DNA of 64,000 nt from Halovenus aranensis (GTDB taxonomy: Archaea > Halobacteriota > Halobacteria > Halobacteriales > Haloarculaceae), in NCBI RefSeq assembly GCF_900100385.1, contig NZ_FNFC01000008.1:62001-126000 (forward strand), given 5' to 3'. Under the pieces are notes generated by a model. The model was not told the DNA's origin and made no database searches. It saw only the letters and a program-made list of their open reading frames with translations. The translations under genes were made by a program, and so were the position numbers. Of the stretch, positions 45,040 through 53,817 are shown in pieces (the stretch's first letter is position 1; the number at the start of each line of letters is the position of its first letter).

Positions 45040-46722
45040 ATGTTCGACGCCGACGAACTCGAGGAGATACGGTCGGCCCGGGAGGAGTGGGAAGACGACC
45101 ACGTCGAGCCTGTCCTCGACCGGTTCGGCGAGCGCAAAGAGACGTTCGATACCGACACCGGCGGCCAGACCGTCGACCGGCTCTACACGCCCGCCGACCT
45201 CGGCGATTTCGAGTACGAGGAAGACCTGGGTTTCCCCGGCGAGGAGCCGTACACGCGGGGCGTCTACTCGACGGGATACCGCGGCCGGCTCTGGACGATG
45301 CGCCAGTACGCGGGGATGGGAACGGCCGAGGAGACCAACGAACGCTTCCAGTACCTGCTGGACGAGGGACAGACCGGCCTCTCGATGGCCTTCGACCTGC
45401 CGACACAGATGGGGTACGACTCCGACGACAGCATGGCTTCCGGCGAGGTCGGCAAGGCTGGTGTCGCTATCGACTCGCTGCGTGACATGGAAACCGTCTT
45501 CGACGGCATCCCACTCGACGAGGTGTCGACGAGCATGACAATCAACGCCCCGGCCAGTGTCCTGCTGGCGATGTACATCGCGGTCGGCGACCAGCAGGGG
45601 GTCGACCGCGCGGAGCTACGTGGTACCATCCAGAACGACATTCTCAAAGAGTACATCGCCCGGAACACCTACATCTTCCCGCCGGAGCCGTCGATGCGAA
45701 TTATCACCGATATTTTCGAGTTCTGTGCCGAGGAGACGCCGAAGTTCAACACCATCTCTATCTCCGGCTATCACATCCGCGAGGCAGGGTCGACCGCCGC
45801 ACAGGAGCTTGCCTTCACGCTTGGAAACGGCATCGAATACGTCGAGACAGCTATCGAGGCCGGCCTCGACGTCGACGAATTCGCGCCACAGCTCTCCTTT
45901 TTCTTCAACGCTCACAACAACATCTTCGAAGAGGCCGCCAAGTTTCGGGCCGCCAGACGGATGTGGGGCAAGATTATGGACGAGCGCTTCAAGGCCGACA
46001 ACCCCAAATCGCGACAGCTCAAGTTCCACACCCAGACCGCTGGCTCCACCTTGACGGCCCAGCAAATCGAGAACAACATCGTCAGGGTCGCCTACCAGGC
46101 CCTCGCCGCGGTGCTTGGCGGCACCCAGAGTCTTCACACGAACGGCAAAGACGAGGCGCTCTCGATTCCGACCGAGCAGTCCGTCCGCACGGCCCTGCGG
46201 ACCCAGCAGATTCTCGCCCACGAATCGGGGGCCGCAGACACCATCGACCCGCTGGCGGGGAGTTACTACGTCGAGTCGCTGACCGACGACCTCGAATCCG
46301 AGGCCTTCGAGTTGCTCGACCGGGTCGACGACCGCGGCGGGATGCGCAAGGCAATCGAAGACCAGTGGGTGCAACGCCAGATTCAGGACACCGCCTTCGA
46401 GCGCCAGCAGGAAATCGAGGCGGGCGAGCGCATCATCGTCGGCGTCAACGAGTTCACTGTCGAAGAGGAGGAACACGTCGATATCGAGGAGGTCTCTGAC
46501 GAGGAACAGCGCAAACAGAGTGACCGGCTCGACTCCGTCAAGGCCGAACGCGACGACGAGGCCGTCGACGACGCCTTGACAGCGCTCGAAGACGCCGCCC
46601 GCGGCGACGAGAACGTGATGCCTTACATCATCGACGCGGTGAAGGCCTACGCGACGACGGGCGAAATCTGTCACACGATGCGCGACGTGTTCGGCGAGTA
46701 CCAGCCGGGGGCCGCGCTATGA
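45040..46722 (+). CDS. mcmA1: Methylmalonyl-CoA mutase large (catalytic) subunit
   Basis: A 560-residue barrel domain without a cobalamin-binding domain. It has [87 protein letters not shown], and [17 protein letters not shown]. In archaea the B12 subunit (mcmA2) is separate and is not in the window. It interconverts methylmalonyl-CoA and succinyl-CoA. It overlaps the epimerase gene by 4 nt. Confidence 0.94.
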   Translation: MFDADELEEIRSAREEWEDDHVEPVLDRFGERKETFDTDTGGQTVDRLYTPADLGDFEYEEDLGFPGEEPYTRGVYSTGYRGRLWTMRQYAGMGTAEETNERFQYLLDEGQTGLSMAFDLPTQMGYDSDDSMASGEVGKAGVAIDSLRDMETVFDGIPLDEVSTSMTINAPASVLLAMYIAVGDQQGVDRAELRGTIQNDILKEYIARNTYIFPPEPSMRIITDIFEFCAEETPKFNTISISGYHIREAGSTAAQELAFTLGNGIEYVETAIEAGLDVDEFAPQLSFFFNAHNNIFEEAAKFRAARRMWGKIMDERFKADNPKSRQLKFHTQTAGSTLTAQQIENNIVRVAYQALAAVLGGTQSLHTNGKDEALSIPTEQSVRTALRTQQILAHESGAADTIDPLAGSYYVESLTDDLESEAFELLDRVDDRGGMRKAIEDQWVQRQIQDTAFERQQEIEAGERIIVGVNEFTVEEEEHVDIEEVSDEEQRKQSDRLDSVKAERDDEAVDDALTALEDAARGDENVMPYIIDAVKAYATTGEICHTMRDVFGEYQPGAAL

Positions 46723-47117
46723 CAGACAAGATGGTCATCGACCACGTCGGCATCGCGACCGACGACCTCGACGACCTATCAGAGTTGTACACGGAGCTGT
46801 TCGGTGCCGAGATAGCCCACACAGAGACCTTCGACGGGATGAACGTCGAGTTTCTCGCCGTCGGCGACGCCTACTTCGAGTTGCTCGAACCGCTGGAGTC
46901 GACGGGCGCTATCGCCAGCTACCTCGACGGCAACGGCCCGGGACTCCATCACGTCGCCGTGGCGACCGACGACATCGAGGCGGCGCTTGCAGGTGCCGCC
47001 GAGATGGGCGTCGACCTGATAGACGAGGAGCCACGCGAAGGGGCGTGGGGCCACGACGTGGCCTTTCTGCATCCGAAATCGACCGGCGGTATCCTGTTCG
47101 AGTTCGTCGAGCACTGA
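46719..47117 (+). CDS. mce: Methylmalonyl-CoA epimerase
   Basis: A 132-residue vicinal-oxygen-chelate protein: [23 protein letters not shown] (first metal histidine), [35 protein letters not shown] and [17 protein letters not shown] with the remaining metal ligands. It racemises (S)- to (R)-methylmalonyl-CoA between PCC and the mutase. Co-translated with mcmA1. Confidence 0.94.
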   Translation: MTDKMVIDHVGIATDDLDDLSELYTELFGAEIAHTETFDGMNVEFLAVGDAYFELLEPLESTGAIASYLDGNGPGLHHVAVATDDIEAALAGAAEMGVDLIDEEPREGAWGHDVAFLHPKSTGGILFEFVEH

Positions 47118-47230
47118 GGCCGGTCAGAGAACCAGATGGGGCGGTTTTAGGAGAGAAATTTGAGGATTGAAGATTTGAGTATCGACGACAGTGCGAGAGA
47201 CAGAAGACAACTGGAGCAGAGAGTGGTTAC

Positions 47231-47341
47231 CTATATAATATTAAAATGCTGAAGGCCGGCAATTAGCAGGATTGCAACAACAAGTACGACTTTCATGACC
47301 CAAGATGGAACATCTTTTCGGATCCGAAATCCCCAGTCCAT
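47231..47341 (-). CDS. Possible 36-residue single-helix membrane peptide
   Basis: The minus strand from ATG at 47341 encodes MDWGFRIRKDVPSW, then a ~18-residue hydrophobic helix (VVLVVAILLIAGL) and a short tail, ending in TAG. A GGGAGA sequence 3 nt before the ATG could serve as a ribosome-binding site. A basic N-terminus followed by a helix is typical of real small membrane proteins, but the AT-rich islet is decayed and chance is possible. No homologue known to me. Confidence 0.35.
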   Translation of the reverse strand: MDWGFRIRKDVPSWVMKVVLVVAILLIAGLQHFNII

Positions 47342-47473
47342 ATCTCCCGATTACCCGCCCGACCAGTATAATCCCCTGGCCGGATATCTGGTCGTGAAAT
47401 ACAAGAGAACTGTCTTCGACACGGTAATTATCATTCGAGTTTAAATAGCTCGCCTTCGTCGCGTCTATAGTGT

Positions 47474-47698
47474 TCAAATAAGGTGATTCCATGCGAAAGC
47501 AAATTTACGCAACCACTCGTCAGCAGTTTCTTCTTCGGCGTTACTAAAACAGTTTGAAAACGAAGATATTTGTCGTTTCACCTCGTGAGAGACAGGTTCA
47601 ACGCTGTTGCGATCTCCGGGACGTTCGACGCGGAGATCGAGGCCGTGTCGAGAGCAGGCGTCGTTCAGTGAGTGTGACCCTTCGATGAGAAACTGTTC
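47474..47698 (-). pseudogene. IS6-type transposase remnant (C-terminal 74 codons)
   Basis: The minus strand from 47698 reads EQFLIEGSHSLNDACSRHGL, then a conserved RNSVE..SHEVKRQISSFSNCF segment and ADEWLRKFAFAWNHLI before a TGA at 47474. This matches the C-terminus of haloarchaeal IS6-like DDE transposases, including the glutamate region of the catalytic triad. An in-frame stop immediately precedes it and no N-terminal part or paired ends are visible, so it is a decayed fragment. It explains the lower GC content of this stretch. Confidence 0.75.
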
Positions 47699-47799
47699 TT
47701 ACTAGTGTGCAAGATAGAGGGGATGGATACAGCTAGGTGACATTAGTTATCAGGAAACACACATACATATTTATTTGCTTGGTAATAAAAACGGCATAT

Positions 47800-48033
47800 A
47801 TGAGCTATAGTCAACAAAGTGGCATTAGCGTGCCATCGACGTGGCTTGGCCTGAACACTCGCGCGACAGACCTACTACTTACAATCTCTCTGGTCATCGT
47901 ATCGCTGTCTTTCTTGGCGATGGCGACTGGAGAGTACAGAGCTGTTGCGTTTGTCGCAACAGTTGGAATTGCTGTTGTTGGTCTCGGGATAACGCTCATC
48001 CGTCTATCGGAATATCTCCGCCAGAATAGGTAG
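47800..48033 (+). CDS. Small two-helix membrane protein
   Basis: A 77-residue protein (starts MSYSQQSGISVPSTWLGL) with two hydrophobic helices (LLLTISLVIVSLSFLAMAT and AFVATVGIAVVGLGITLI) and a basic tail. A TATTTATTT box at 47768-47776 is 24-32 nt upstream of the ATG, so expression as a leaderless message is plausible. It sits beside the transposase remnant and differs in base composition from neighbouring genes. No family recognised. Confidence 0.6.
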   Translation: MSYSQQSGISVPSTWLGLNTRATDLLLTISLVIVSLSFLAMATGEYRAVAFVATVGIAVVGLGITLIRLSEYLRQNR

Positions 48034-48160
48034 GTCGCATGATTACGTTTTAGGTTGGTTATTCCTGTCGTGAGTGACGACTACCGTTCCGGATCGCGTC
48101 AGAATCCATACCATATTCGTGCATTCCGATCTTGCACGGGGCCCTCGCCAACACCCAGTG

Positions 48161-48796
48161 TCAGTCGCTCAGTCTTCCAATCAGCCTCGAAACGTAATCG
48201 AGTTCGTCCTGATTGACGGTGTGACCCATCCCCTCGTAGAGTCGCGTCTCGACGGCAGCGCCGAGGCGCTCGAAGACGTTTGCGGACTCGTGGACGCGCT
48301 CTTTGGGAATATGCGGGTCGACGTCGCTACAGCCGAAAAACGCCGGCGTGTCCGCCAGGTCGCCCTCGTAGTCGTCTGGGTCGATTGTCTCGCCGATGAG
48401 ACCGCCGCTGAGTGCGGCGAGACCGCCGTAGCGGCGCGGATTGCGCGCGAGGTACTCCGTGGCGAGACAGCCACCCTGCGAGAAGCCCACGACCAGTGTC
48501 CGTTCCGTGGAGATGCCGGCCTCGTTTACCGCCGCGAGTGCGTCCCTGATAGCCTGCAGTCCGGAGCTGCGGCCCGGCTCGTTCGCCTCGACGGGGGCCA
48601 GAAACGACTGGGGGTACCACTCGCGTTGTGCGGCCTGGGGTGCCAGGTAGGCCGCCTCCGCGTCGATTTCGTCGGCCATCCCGAGCATTCCGCGGGCGTT
48701 TGCACCCCTGCCGTGTGCCATGATTACGGCCGTCTCGGCCGAGTCGAGTGACTGCCCCGCAGTCAGGAGTGGTTGCCCCTGGTGTGGTCCGTTCAT
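48161..48796 (-). CDS. Phospholipase/carboxylesterase-type alpha/beta hydrolase
   Basis: A 211-residue hydrolase: AVIMAHGRGANARGML (oxyanion region), the nucleophile elbow VVGFSQGGCLATEYLA, an aspartate in FFGCSDVDPHIP and the catalytic histidine in GMGHTVNQDEL. It resembles the acyl-protein thioesterase/carboxylesterase group. Substrate unknown. It is divergent from the CitE-like gene; the spacer is ~80 nt. Confidence 0.88.
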   Translation of the reverse strand: MNGPHQGQPLLTAGQSLDSAETAVIMAHGRGANARGMLGMADEIDAEAAYLAPQAAQREWYPQSFLAPVEANEPGRSSGLQAIRDALAAVNEAGISTERTLVVGFSQGGCLATEYLARNPRRYGGLAALSGGLIGETIDPDDYEGDLADTPAFFGCSDVDPHIPKERVHESANVFERLGAAVETRLYEGMGHTVNQDELDYVSRLIGRLSD

Positions 48797-48874
48797 ACAT
48801 CGTTCACGCGCTCGCCGAAGTTAGTTCCACCGCGTCCCAAAACGACTAACAGGATAGTCTGTCGACTGTACAGC

Positions 48875-49723
48875 ATGGTTCGACGAACGGTCCTGTTCTC
48901 GCCCGGCGACCAGCCCGACCTGCTACGCAAGGCACCCACGGCGGGGGCCGACGTGGTGGTGTTCGACCTCGAAGACGCCGTCGCACCCTCGGCAAAGTCG
49001 ACGGCCCGCGACCACGTCGCCGAGGCCGTCTCCTCGCTCGACCCGGACTGCGAGCTGTGTGTCCGCCTCAATCCACTCGACAGCTGTGGACGCGAGGACC
49101 TGTCCGCGCTCGCGTCTGTCCTCTCGTCGGTGGACAGCGTCATGTTGCCGAAAGTCTCCTCGCGGGCAGATGTCGAGGCGCTTGCCGACGCCATCACAGA
49201 CCACGGCGAGTCACTCCCGGTGTTGGCCCTGCTCGAAACGGCGGCAGGGGTGCTGGCAGCACCCGAAGTCGCTGCCGCCGAGGCGACCGACGCACTGCTG
49301 TTGGGTGCCGAGGACCTCTCGGCAGATGTCGGGCTGAACCGCTCGACGGAGGGGACCGAGATACTGTACGCCAGAGAGCACGTCGTGCTCGCGGCGAGCA
49401 GCCAAGACATCGACGCTATCGATACGCTGTACACCGACTTCGAGGATACTGACGGACTCGCCACAGACACCCAGCGCGCAATCGACCTCGGTTTCGACGG
49501 CAAGATGGCGATTCATCCCACACAGGTATCGACGATCAACGACGCGTTCACGCCCGACCGCGAGCGCATCGAATGGGCACACGAGGTCATCGAAGCCAAG
49601 CAACAGGCAAAAGCCGAGGGCAGAGGCGTCTTCGCCGTCGACGGCGAGATGATAGACGCGCCACTCGTCGCACAGGCAGAAGATATCGTCCAGCGGGCCG
49701 AGGCCGCCGGTATTCTGGAGTAG
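48875..49723 (+). CDS. HpcH/CitE-type lyase (malyl-/methylmalyl-CoA lyase or thioesterase family)
   Basis: A 282-residue TIM barrel: RRTVLFSPGDQPDLLRKAP, DVVVFDLEDAVAPSAKSTAR, CELCVRLNPLDS (Arg), VMLPKVSSRADVEAL, ALLETAAGVLAAPEVAAA (Glu), GAEDLSADVGLNRS (Asp), and FDGKMAIHPTQVSTIND. Haloarchaea use related proteins as beta-methylmalyl-CoA lyase and malyl-CoA thioesterase in the methylaspartate cycle. Which of these this is cannot be read from sequence. It precedes glutamate dehydrogenase, another cycle-related enzyme. Confidence 0.87.
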   Translation: MVRRTVLFSPGDQPDLLRKAPTAGADVVVFDLEDAVAPSAKSTARDHVAEAVSSLDPDCELCVRLNPLDSCGREDLSALASVLSSVDSVMLPKVSSRADVEALADAITDHGESLPVLALLETAAGVLAAPEVAAAEATDALLLGAEDLSADVGLNRSTEGTEILYAREHVVLAASSQDIDAIDTLYTDFEDTDGLATDTQRAIDLGFDGKMAIHPTQVSTINDAFTPDRERIEWAHEVIEAKQQAKAEGRGVFAVDGEMIDAPLVAQAEDIVQRAEAAGILE

Positions 49724-49813
49724 ACAACAAACGCCCATTTGTTCTGGTCGAAACGTTTCAGTGCTGGCTATCTGTGGTATAGACTTTTATCTCCGCTGGA
49801 CAATAGATGAACA

Positions 49814-51070
49814 ATGACAGACGGTGCTGGCGCATTCGAGAACTTCAAGACGCAGGTGCAAACTGCAGCACAGACGCTCAACCTCGATGATGGTGTCGTC
49901 GACTATCTTACCACGCCACAGCGGGTCGAGGAGGTGAACCTGACCGTCGAACTCGACGACGGGACTCTCGAAACCTTCGAGGCCTACCGGTCCCAGTTCA
50001 ACGACGACAGAGGGCCCTACAAGGGCGGCATCCGGTATCACCCGATGGTGAGTCGTGACGAGGTGCGCGCGCTTTCTGGCTGGATGACCTACAAGTGTGC
50101 CGGCATCGGCCTCCCTTACGGCGGCGGCAAAGGCGGCATCTCGTTCGACCCCGGGGCCTACTCCGACGACGAGGTCGAGCGGATAACACGGGCCTACGCC
50201 GCCGCAATCCGCCCGATTATCGGCGTCGACCAGGACATCCCCGGACCGGACGTAAACACCGGCCAGCGGGAGATGAACTGGCTCAAAGACACATACGAGA
50301 CCCTCGAAGGAACGACCGAGCCGGGCGTCGTCACCGGCAAGAGCCTCGAAAGCGGCGGAAGCGAGGGTCGGACCGACGCGACCGGCAGGTCGATTACGTT
50401 GACGGCACGCGAGACATTCGAGCATCTCGGCCGCGACCTCGCGGGCGCATCGGTCGCAATCCAGGGGTATGGCAACGCCGGAAGTGTCGCCGCGGCGTTA
50501 CTCGATGACCTCGATGCCGGTATCGTCGCTGTCTCCGACTCACAGGGCGGCGTCTACAATCCCGAGGGGTTCGATGCCCGCGACCTCAAGCAGTTCAAGC
50601 GGGAGAACGGAACGGTCGTCGGCTATCCAGACGCCGCCGAGGAGGTGACCGGCGAAGAACTGCTGACGATGGACGTCGACCTGTTGATTCCGGCGGCGCT
50701 GGAGAACGCTATCGACGCGACCATCGCGGAGGACGCCGCCACCGATATCATCGTCGAGGCGGCAAACGGCCCGCTGACAGCAGGTGCCGACAACGTGTTC
50801 GAGTCACGCGATACTGTCGTCATCCCCGATATCCTCGCAAACGCCGGCAGCGTGACCGTCTCCTACTTCGAGTGGGTCCAGAACCGCCAGCAATTCTACT
50901 GGGACGAGCAGCGGGTCGTCGAGGAACTCGAAGCCCACGTCACCGAGGCGTTCGAGGAGATGGTACAGGCCAGAGACACGTACGACACCGCGACCTACCG
51001 GGAGGCGATGTACGTGGTAGCAATCCAGCGGGTCGTCGACGCGATGGAAGAGGCCGGGCACTGGCCCTAA
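49814..51070 (+). CDS. gdh: Glutamate dehydrogenase
   Basis: A 418-residue hexameric-type [21 protein letters not shown], the catalytic lysine in [32 protein letters not shown], the Rossmann domain [30 protein letters not shown] and a C-terminal EEAGHWP. It interconverts glutamate and 2-oxoglutarate. An ACTTTTATC box lies ~26 nt upstream of the ATG. The stop codon TAA is the first triplet of repeat copy 4. Confidence 0.95.
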   Translation: MTDGAGAFENFKTQVQTAAQTLNLDDGVVDYLTTPQRVEEVNLTVELDDGTLETFEAYRSQFNDDRGPYKGGIRYHPMVSRDEVRALSGWMTYKCAGIGLPYGGGKGGISFDPGAYSDDEVERITRAYAAAIRPIIGVDQDIPGPDVNTGQREMNWLKDTYETLEGTTEPGVVTGKSLESGGSEGRTDATGRSITLTARETFEHLGRDLAGASVAIQGYGNAGSVAAALLDDLDAGIVAVSDSQGGVYNPEGFDARDLKQFKRENGTVVGYPDAAEEVTGEELLTMDVDLLIPAALENAIDATIAEDAATDIIVEAANGPLTAGADNVFESRDTVVIPDILANAGSVTVSYFEWVQNRQQFYWDEQRVVEELEAHVTEAFEEMVQARDTYDTATYREAMYVVAIQRVVDAMEEAGHWP

Positions 51071-51180
51071 GAGGTTATCACGAGGCTGTACCGCCGTTGC
51101 AACAGCAGGCGGACTGCACGCGATGTGATACGACTAGTCCTGTGACGTGGCCACGAAACGTACCGCAATAATCACTTCGA
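51068..51180 (+). repeat. Inverted-repeat element, copy 4 (diverged)
   Basis: Aligned in the gdh sense, the interior from TACCGCCG to ATAATCACT matches copies 1-3 with many substitutions (for example CGTGTCAC is CGATGTGATAC here), while the first ~20 nt (TAAGAGGTTATCACGAGG) have diverged from the terminal repeat. The right end still reads CCGCAATAATCACTTCGAG. As in copies 1 and 3, the first triplet is the stop codon of the upstream gene (TAA of gdh) and the orientation is the same. Confidence 0.75.
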
Positions 51181-51219
51181 GAACACAAGAGAAAGGTTGG
51201 TCGCCCTCCTACGACAGGT

Positions 51220-51702
51220 ATGCACACGTACGAACGGAGCGTCCGCGTGGCCGCCCCATTCGAGGAGGTCTGGGAGTTCCACTCGACAGAGAAGGGACTC
51301 GAAGCACTGACGCCCGATTGGATGGGACTCGAAGTCGAGTCAGTGACCGGCCCGGACGGGGAGCCAGAGCCAGACGTGCTCGAAACCGGCGCGACAATCG
51401 ACGCCTCGGTCCGGCCGTTCGGTGTCGGCCCGCGCCAGCGCTGGTGCTCGGAAATCGTGGCGCGAGAGCGCTCGGATGGCTCCGGGTTCTTCCGAGACAC
51501 GATGCACGACGGCCCGTTTCCCGAGTGGGAACACACGCACAACTTCTACGCTGACGGTGACGAGACAGTTGTCCGCGACCACGTCGAGTACGAACTCCCA
51601 CTCGGGCCACTCGACGGCCTGATAGGTCCGCTTGCGGTCGTTGGCTTCGAGCCGATGTTTCGCTACAGACACCGACGGACACAGACACTGCTCGAATCCT
51701 GA
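51220..51702 (+). CDS. SRPBCC-fold (START-like) protein
   Basis: A 160-residue single-domain protein: HTYERSVRVAAPFEEVWEFHSTEKGLEAL is the typical N-terminal strand and helix of SRPBCC ligand-binding proteins; MHDGPFPEWEHTHNFYAD and RDHVEYELPLGPLDGL continue the helix-grip fold. Such proteins bind hydrophobic ligands or act as cyclases. No specific partner is suggested by gene order. Confidence 0.82.
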   Translation: MHTYERSVRVAAPFEEVWEFHSTEKGLEALTPDWMGLEVESVTGPDGEPEPDVLETGATIDASVRPFGVGPRQRWCSEIVARERSDGSGFFRDTMHDGPFPEWEHTHNFYADGDETVVRDHVEYELPLGPLDGLIGPLAVVGFEPMFRYRHRRTQTLLES

Positions 51703-51750
51703 GGGGCCCGGAGCGCAAAGTACATAATTCGAGGCCGTTCAGCCCTACGC

Positions 51751-52425
51751 ATGCCACGAGAAGGATATCAAGACGAACTCAACCAACTCCGGGAAGACGT
51801 TCTGTTTATGAGTGAGGTCGTCCTGGAGCGGCTGAACATGGGACTGAGCGCGCTCGAACAGAAAGACGAGGAGATGGCCTGGGACGTTATCGAGGGCGAC
51901 GACGAGGTAAATGAACTCTATCTCGAACTCGAACAGCAGTGTATGGACCTCATCGCGCTCCAACAGCCCGTCGCCGGCGACCTCCGGTTTATCGCCGCGT
52001 CGTTCAAAATTATCACAGACCTCGAACGGATTGCCGACCTCGCGACGAATCTCGGTGATTACACGCTCGACGCCAAGCGAAACCTCGCCCCCGACGTCGA
52101 CATCCAGTCGATTGGCGAGGCAGTCGTGGAGATGGTCGAGACGGCGATGGAGGGATACGCCGAGGAGAACGTCGAGAACTGTTATGCGATTGCCGAGCGC
52201 GACGACGAAATCGACGAACTGTGTGAGACAGCGTCTGAGACCGTCGCCCGTGACCTCATCGAGCGTGACGACCTAAACGACGAGGGAGAAATCGAGGCGC
52301 TCATGCAGGACGTGTACCGTCTCCTCCTGACGATTCGAGACCTCGAACGGGTCGGCGACCACGCTGTCAACATCTCGGCGCGGACGCTGTATATGGTCGA
52401 ATCTGACGACGAACTCCTGTATTAG
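51751..52425 (+). CDS. phoU: PhoU-family phosphate signalling protein
   Basis: A 224-residue all-helical protein with two PhoU repeats, each with an E/DxxxD metal-binding pattern: VIEGDDEVNELYLELEQQCMDLIALQQPVAGDLR in the first half and ERDDEIDELCETASETVAR...LTIRDLERVGDHAVNIS in the second. It modulates phosphate transport or regulation. Pst genes are not adjacent. A TACATAATT box ~27 nt upstream fits a leaderless start. It overlaps radB (convergent) by 4 nt. Confidence 0.9.
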   Translation: MPREGYQDELNQLREDVLFMSEVVLERLNMGLSALEQKDEEMAWDVIEGDDEVNELYLELEQQCMDLIALQQPVAGDLRFIAASFKIITDLERIADLATNLGDYTLDAKRNLAPDVDIQSIGEAVVEMVETAMEGYAEENVENCYAIAERDDEIDELCETASETVARDLIERDDLNDEGEIEALMQDVYRLLLTIRDLERVGDHAVNISARTLYMVESDDELLY

Positions 52426-53108
52426 GGGTCACCCTTCTCCAGCCCGTCCTCGGTAATCCTGAACTGAGCAGTCTCCCCGGCGGATTTCGAGTGGTGTTTC
52501 TCAAGCGTTGCGCGCCGGTTCCCGCCGCGAAACCGGTCGAGACGGAGAATAATTGCAGACCAGTGATTGAGTGTGTGCCCGCCCAGTGCGCTGGATTTGT
52601 CAGTCTCCGGGTCAGTGTAGACCTGGTTCGTGATTGCGACCGCGATGTCGTGTTTTCTGGCGAGCGAGAGTAAATGTGTGACCTGGCGTGTCACGTCGCG
52701 GAGGGCCTCTCCCTGCTCTTGTTCGGTGCGTTCAAGCCGATAGAAGCCGGTCGCGCTGTCGACGGCCACGAACTCGACCTGGCTGGCGAACTCGGAAACG
52801 TCCTGAACTGCTTCGCGCTGGTCCTCGAAGTCGTAGACCTCGGTGATGATGATGTTCGAAGCGACGTCGTCGACAGTTGCGTCGGGGTGAGCAGCAGCGA
52901 GTTGCTCCAGTCTGTCGATTGACAGCCCCTCCGTGTCGATAAGCAACGCAGTGTCACCACGAGCAGCGGTCTCGACGGCTCCAGAGAGGACAACGTTCGT
53001 CTTCCCTGCAGCGGGTGGACCGTACACCTGCGTGACAGCCCCGCGTTCGAACCCACCCCCCAGTAGCTCGTCGACGCCGGCACAGCCTGTCTGAACTGGT
53101 CCAGTCAC
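52422..53108 (-). CDS. radB: DNA repair and recombination protein RadB
   Basis: A RecA-family ATPase: TGCAGVDELLGGGFERGAV, Walker A VYGPPAAGKTNVVLSGAV (intact lysine), Walker B region VEFVAVDSATGFYRL, and HTLNHWSAIILRLDRFRGGNRRATLEKH. RadB assists RadA in homologous recombination. From the GTG at 53108 it is 228 residues. An ACTTATC box at 53134-53140 lies at leaderless distance and overlaps the upstream alternative GTG (53144), so the shorter form is preferred. Confidence 0.92.
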   Translation of the reverse strand: MTGPVQTGCAGVDELLGGGFERGAVTQVYGPPAAGKTNVVLSGAVETAARGDTALLIDTEGLSIDRLEQLAAAHPDATVDDVASNIIITEVYDFEDQREAVQDVSEFASQVEFVAVDSATGFYRLERTEQEQGEALRDVTRQVTHLLSLARKHDIAVAITNQVYTDPETDKSSALGGHTLNHWSAIILRLDRFRGGNRRATLEKHHSKSAGETAQFRITEDGLEKGDP

Positions 53109-53173
53109 TATCTGACAGTGGGTCGTCTTCTCAGATAAGTACACGTGTTCCGGGGCTGGCGCTACAATATTGT

Positions 53174-53562
53174 GGCTGAGGGGAGTAAGCCCCCTTCTGT
53201 TCGGTCGACATTCAGCTCAGCGTCCGAACCGCTGTCAGGGCTACCTTGTGGTTCGGACTTGCACCGGTGAGGGTTCGCCGTTCCATCCGTTCTCGCCCGT
53301 TTGCCCGCGGCTGCTGCCGCGTGCGCGAACGCGTCGACACGCGCCCTCGGTGGGTTAACTCCCCGTTGCTTCCCGGCACTGTGGCCGTTCTCGCGCGGGG
53401 TTCGCACACCTCATGGGTCGGGGCGAGGGGTCTCGTTTCTGTTCCAGAGCCGGCGGTCTCCCACCCCGGGCTTGCACCCGGTCACCTGCCCTGACGGTGG
53501 GGGGACTTTCCTCATGTCCCTTACTCACGGTCTGGGACACGGAAACCGACCTCCCTCTGCCA
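53174..53562 (-). ncRNA. rnpB: RNase P RNA
   Basis: The minus strand carries the universal RNase P RNA segments: CR-I GAGGAAAGTCC at 53503-53513 and CR-V ACAGAAGGGGGCTTAC at 53185-53200, with GGGTGCAAGCCCGGG and GTGCAAGTCCGAACC between them. The ends form helix P1: GGCAGAGGGAG at the 5' side pairs with CTCCCCTCAGCC at the 3' side. The length of ~389 nt fits haloarchaeal RNase P RNA. A weak TATA-like CTTACACG is ~27 nt upstream of the proposed 5' end (53584-53591). Ends are uncertain by a few nucleotides. Confidence 0.9.
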
Positions 53563-53786
53563 GTTCCGGCTACGACACCCAGACGTGTAAGCAGTTCGGT
53601 TACCCGGCTGAGCGTATGCGTCGCTGATTTGGACACAACTACTGCTAGCTCGTCGCTCCTCCTCTCATAGTGTAGTATGCCTGCAGGGCATATATAACAA
53701 ACACAGTATGAACGGTTGTGCAGTTATTGTCGGATATTATCTAAGTTTATGAAATTAGATTCCGAGATTACGGGAAGAACACAAAT

Positions 53787-53797
53787 CTATTAATATG
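53787..53797 (+). promoter_or_regulatory. TATA box of the trans-sulfuration gene
   Basis: CTATTAATATG lies 21-31 nt upstream of the ATG at 53818. The rest of the ~255-bp spacer from 53563 is AT-rich and I see no further gene in it. Confidence 0.6.
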
Positions 53798-53817
53798 TGT
53801 GTACGGCATCAAAGAGC

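Noticed and set aside
45616-46674. 352-codon minus-strand frame opposite methylmalonyl-CoA mutase
   Set aside because: Antisense shadow of a conserved enzyme.
47241-47492. 83-codon minus-strand frame ending in a Cys-rich tail
   Set aside because: It begins inside the transposase remnant in a different frame and contains no recognisable domain; the 36-codon frame and the remnant explain the region better.
53162-53670. Short ORFs over the rnpB locus on both strands
   Set aside because: The conserved RNase P RNA blocks explain the sequence; the frames have no protein signals.
53563-53680. Possible tRNA-like sequence upstream of rnpB
   Set aside because: GCCGGGTAACC and TTACACGTCTGGGTGTCGTAGCC can be folded locally, but no acceptor stem, anticodon loop and T-arm set can be assembled.
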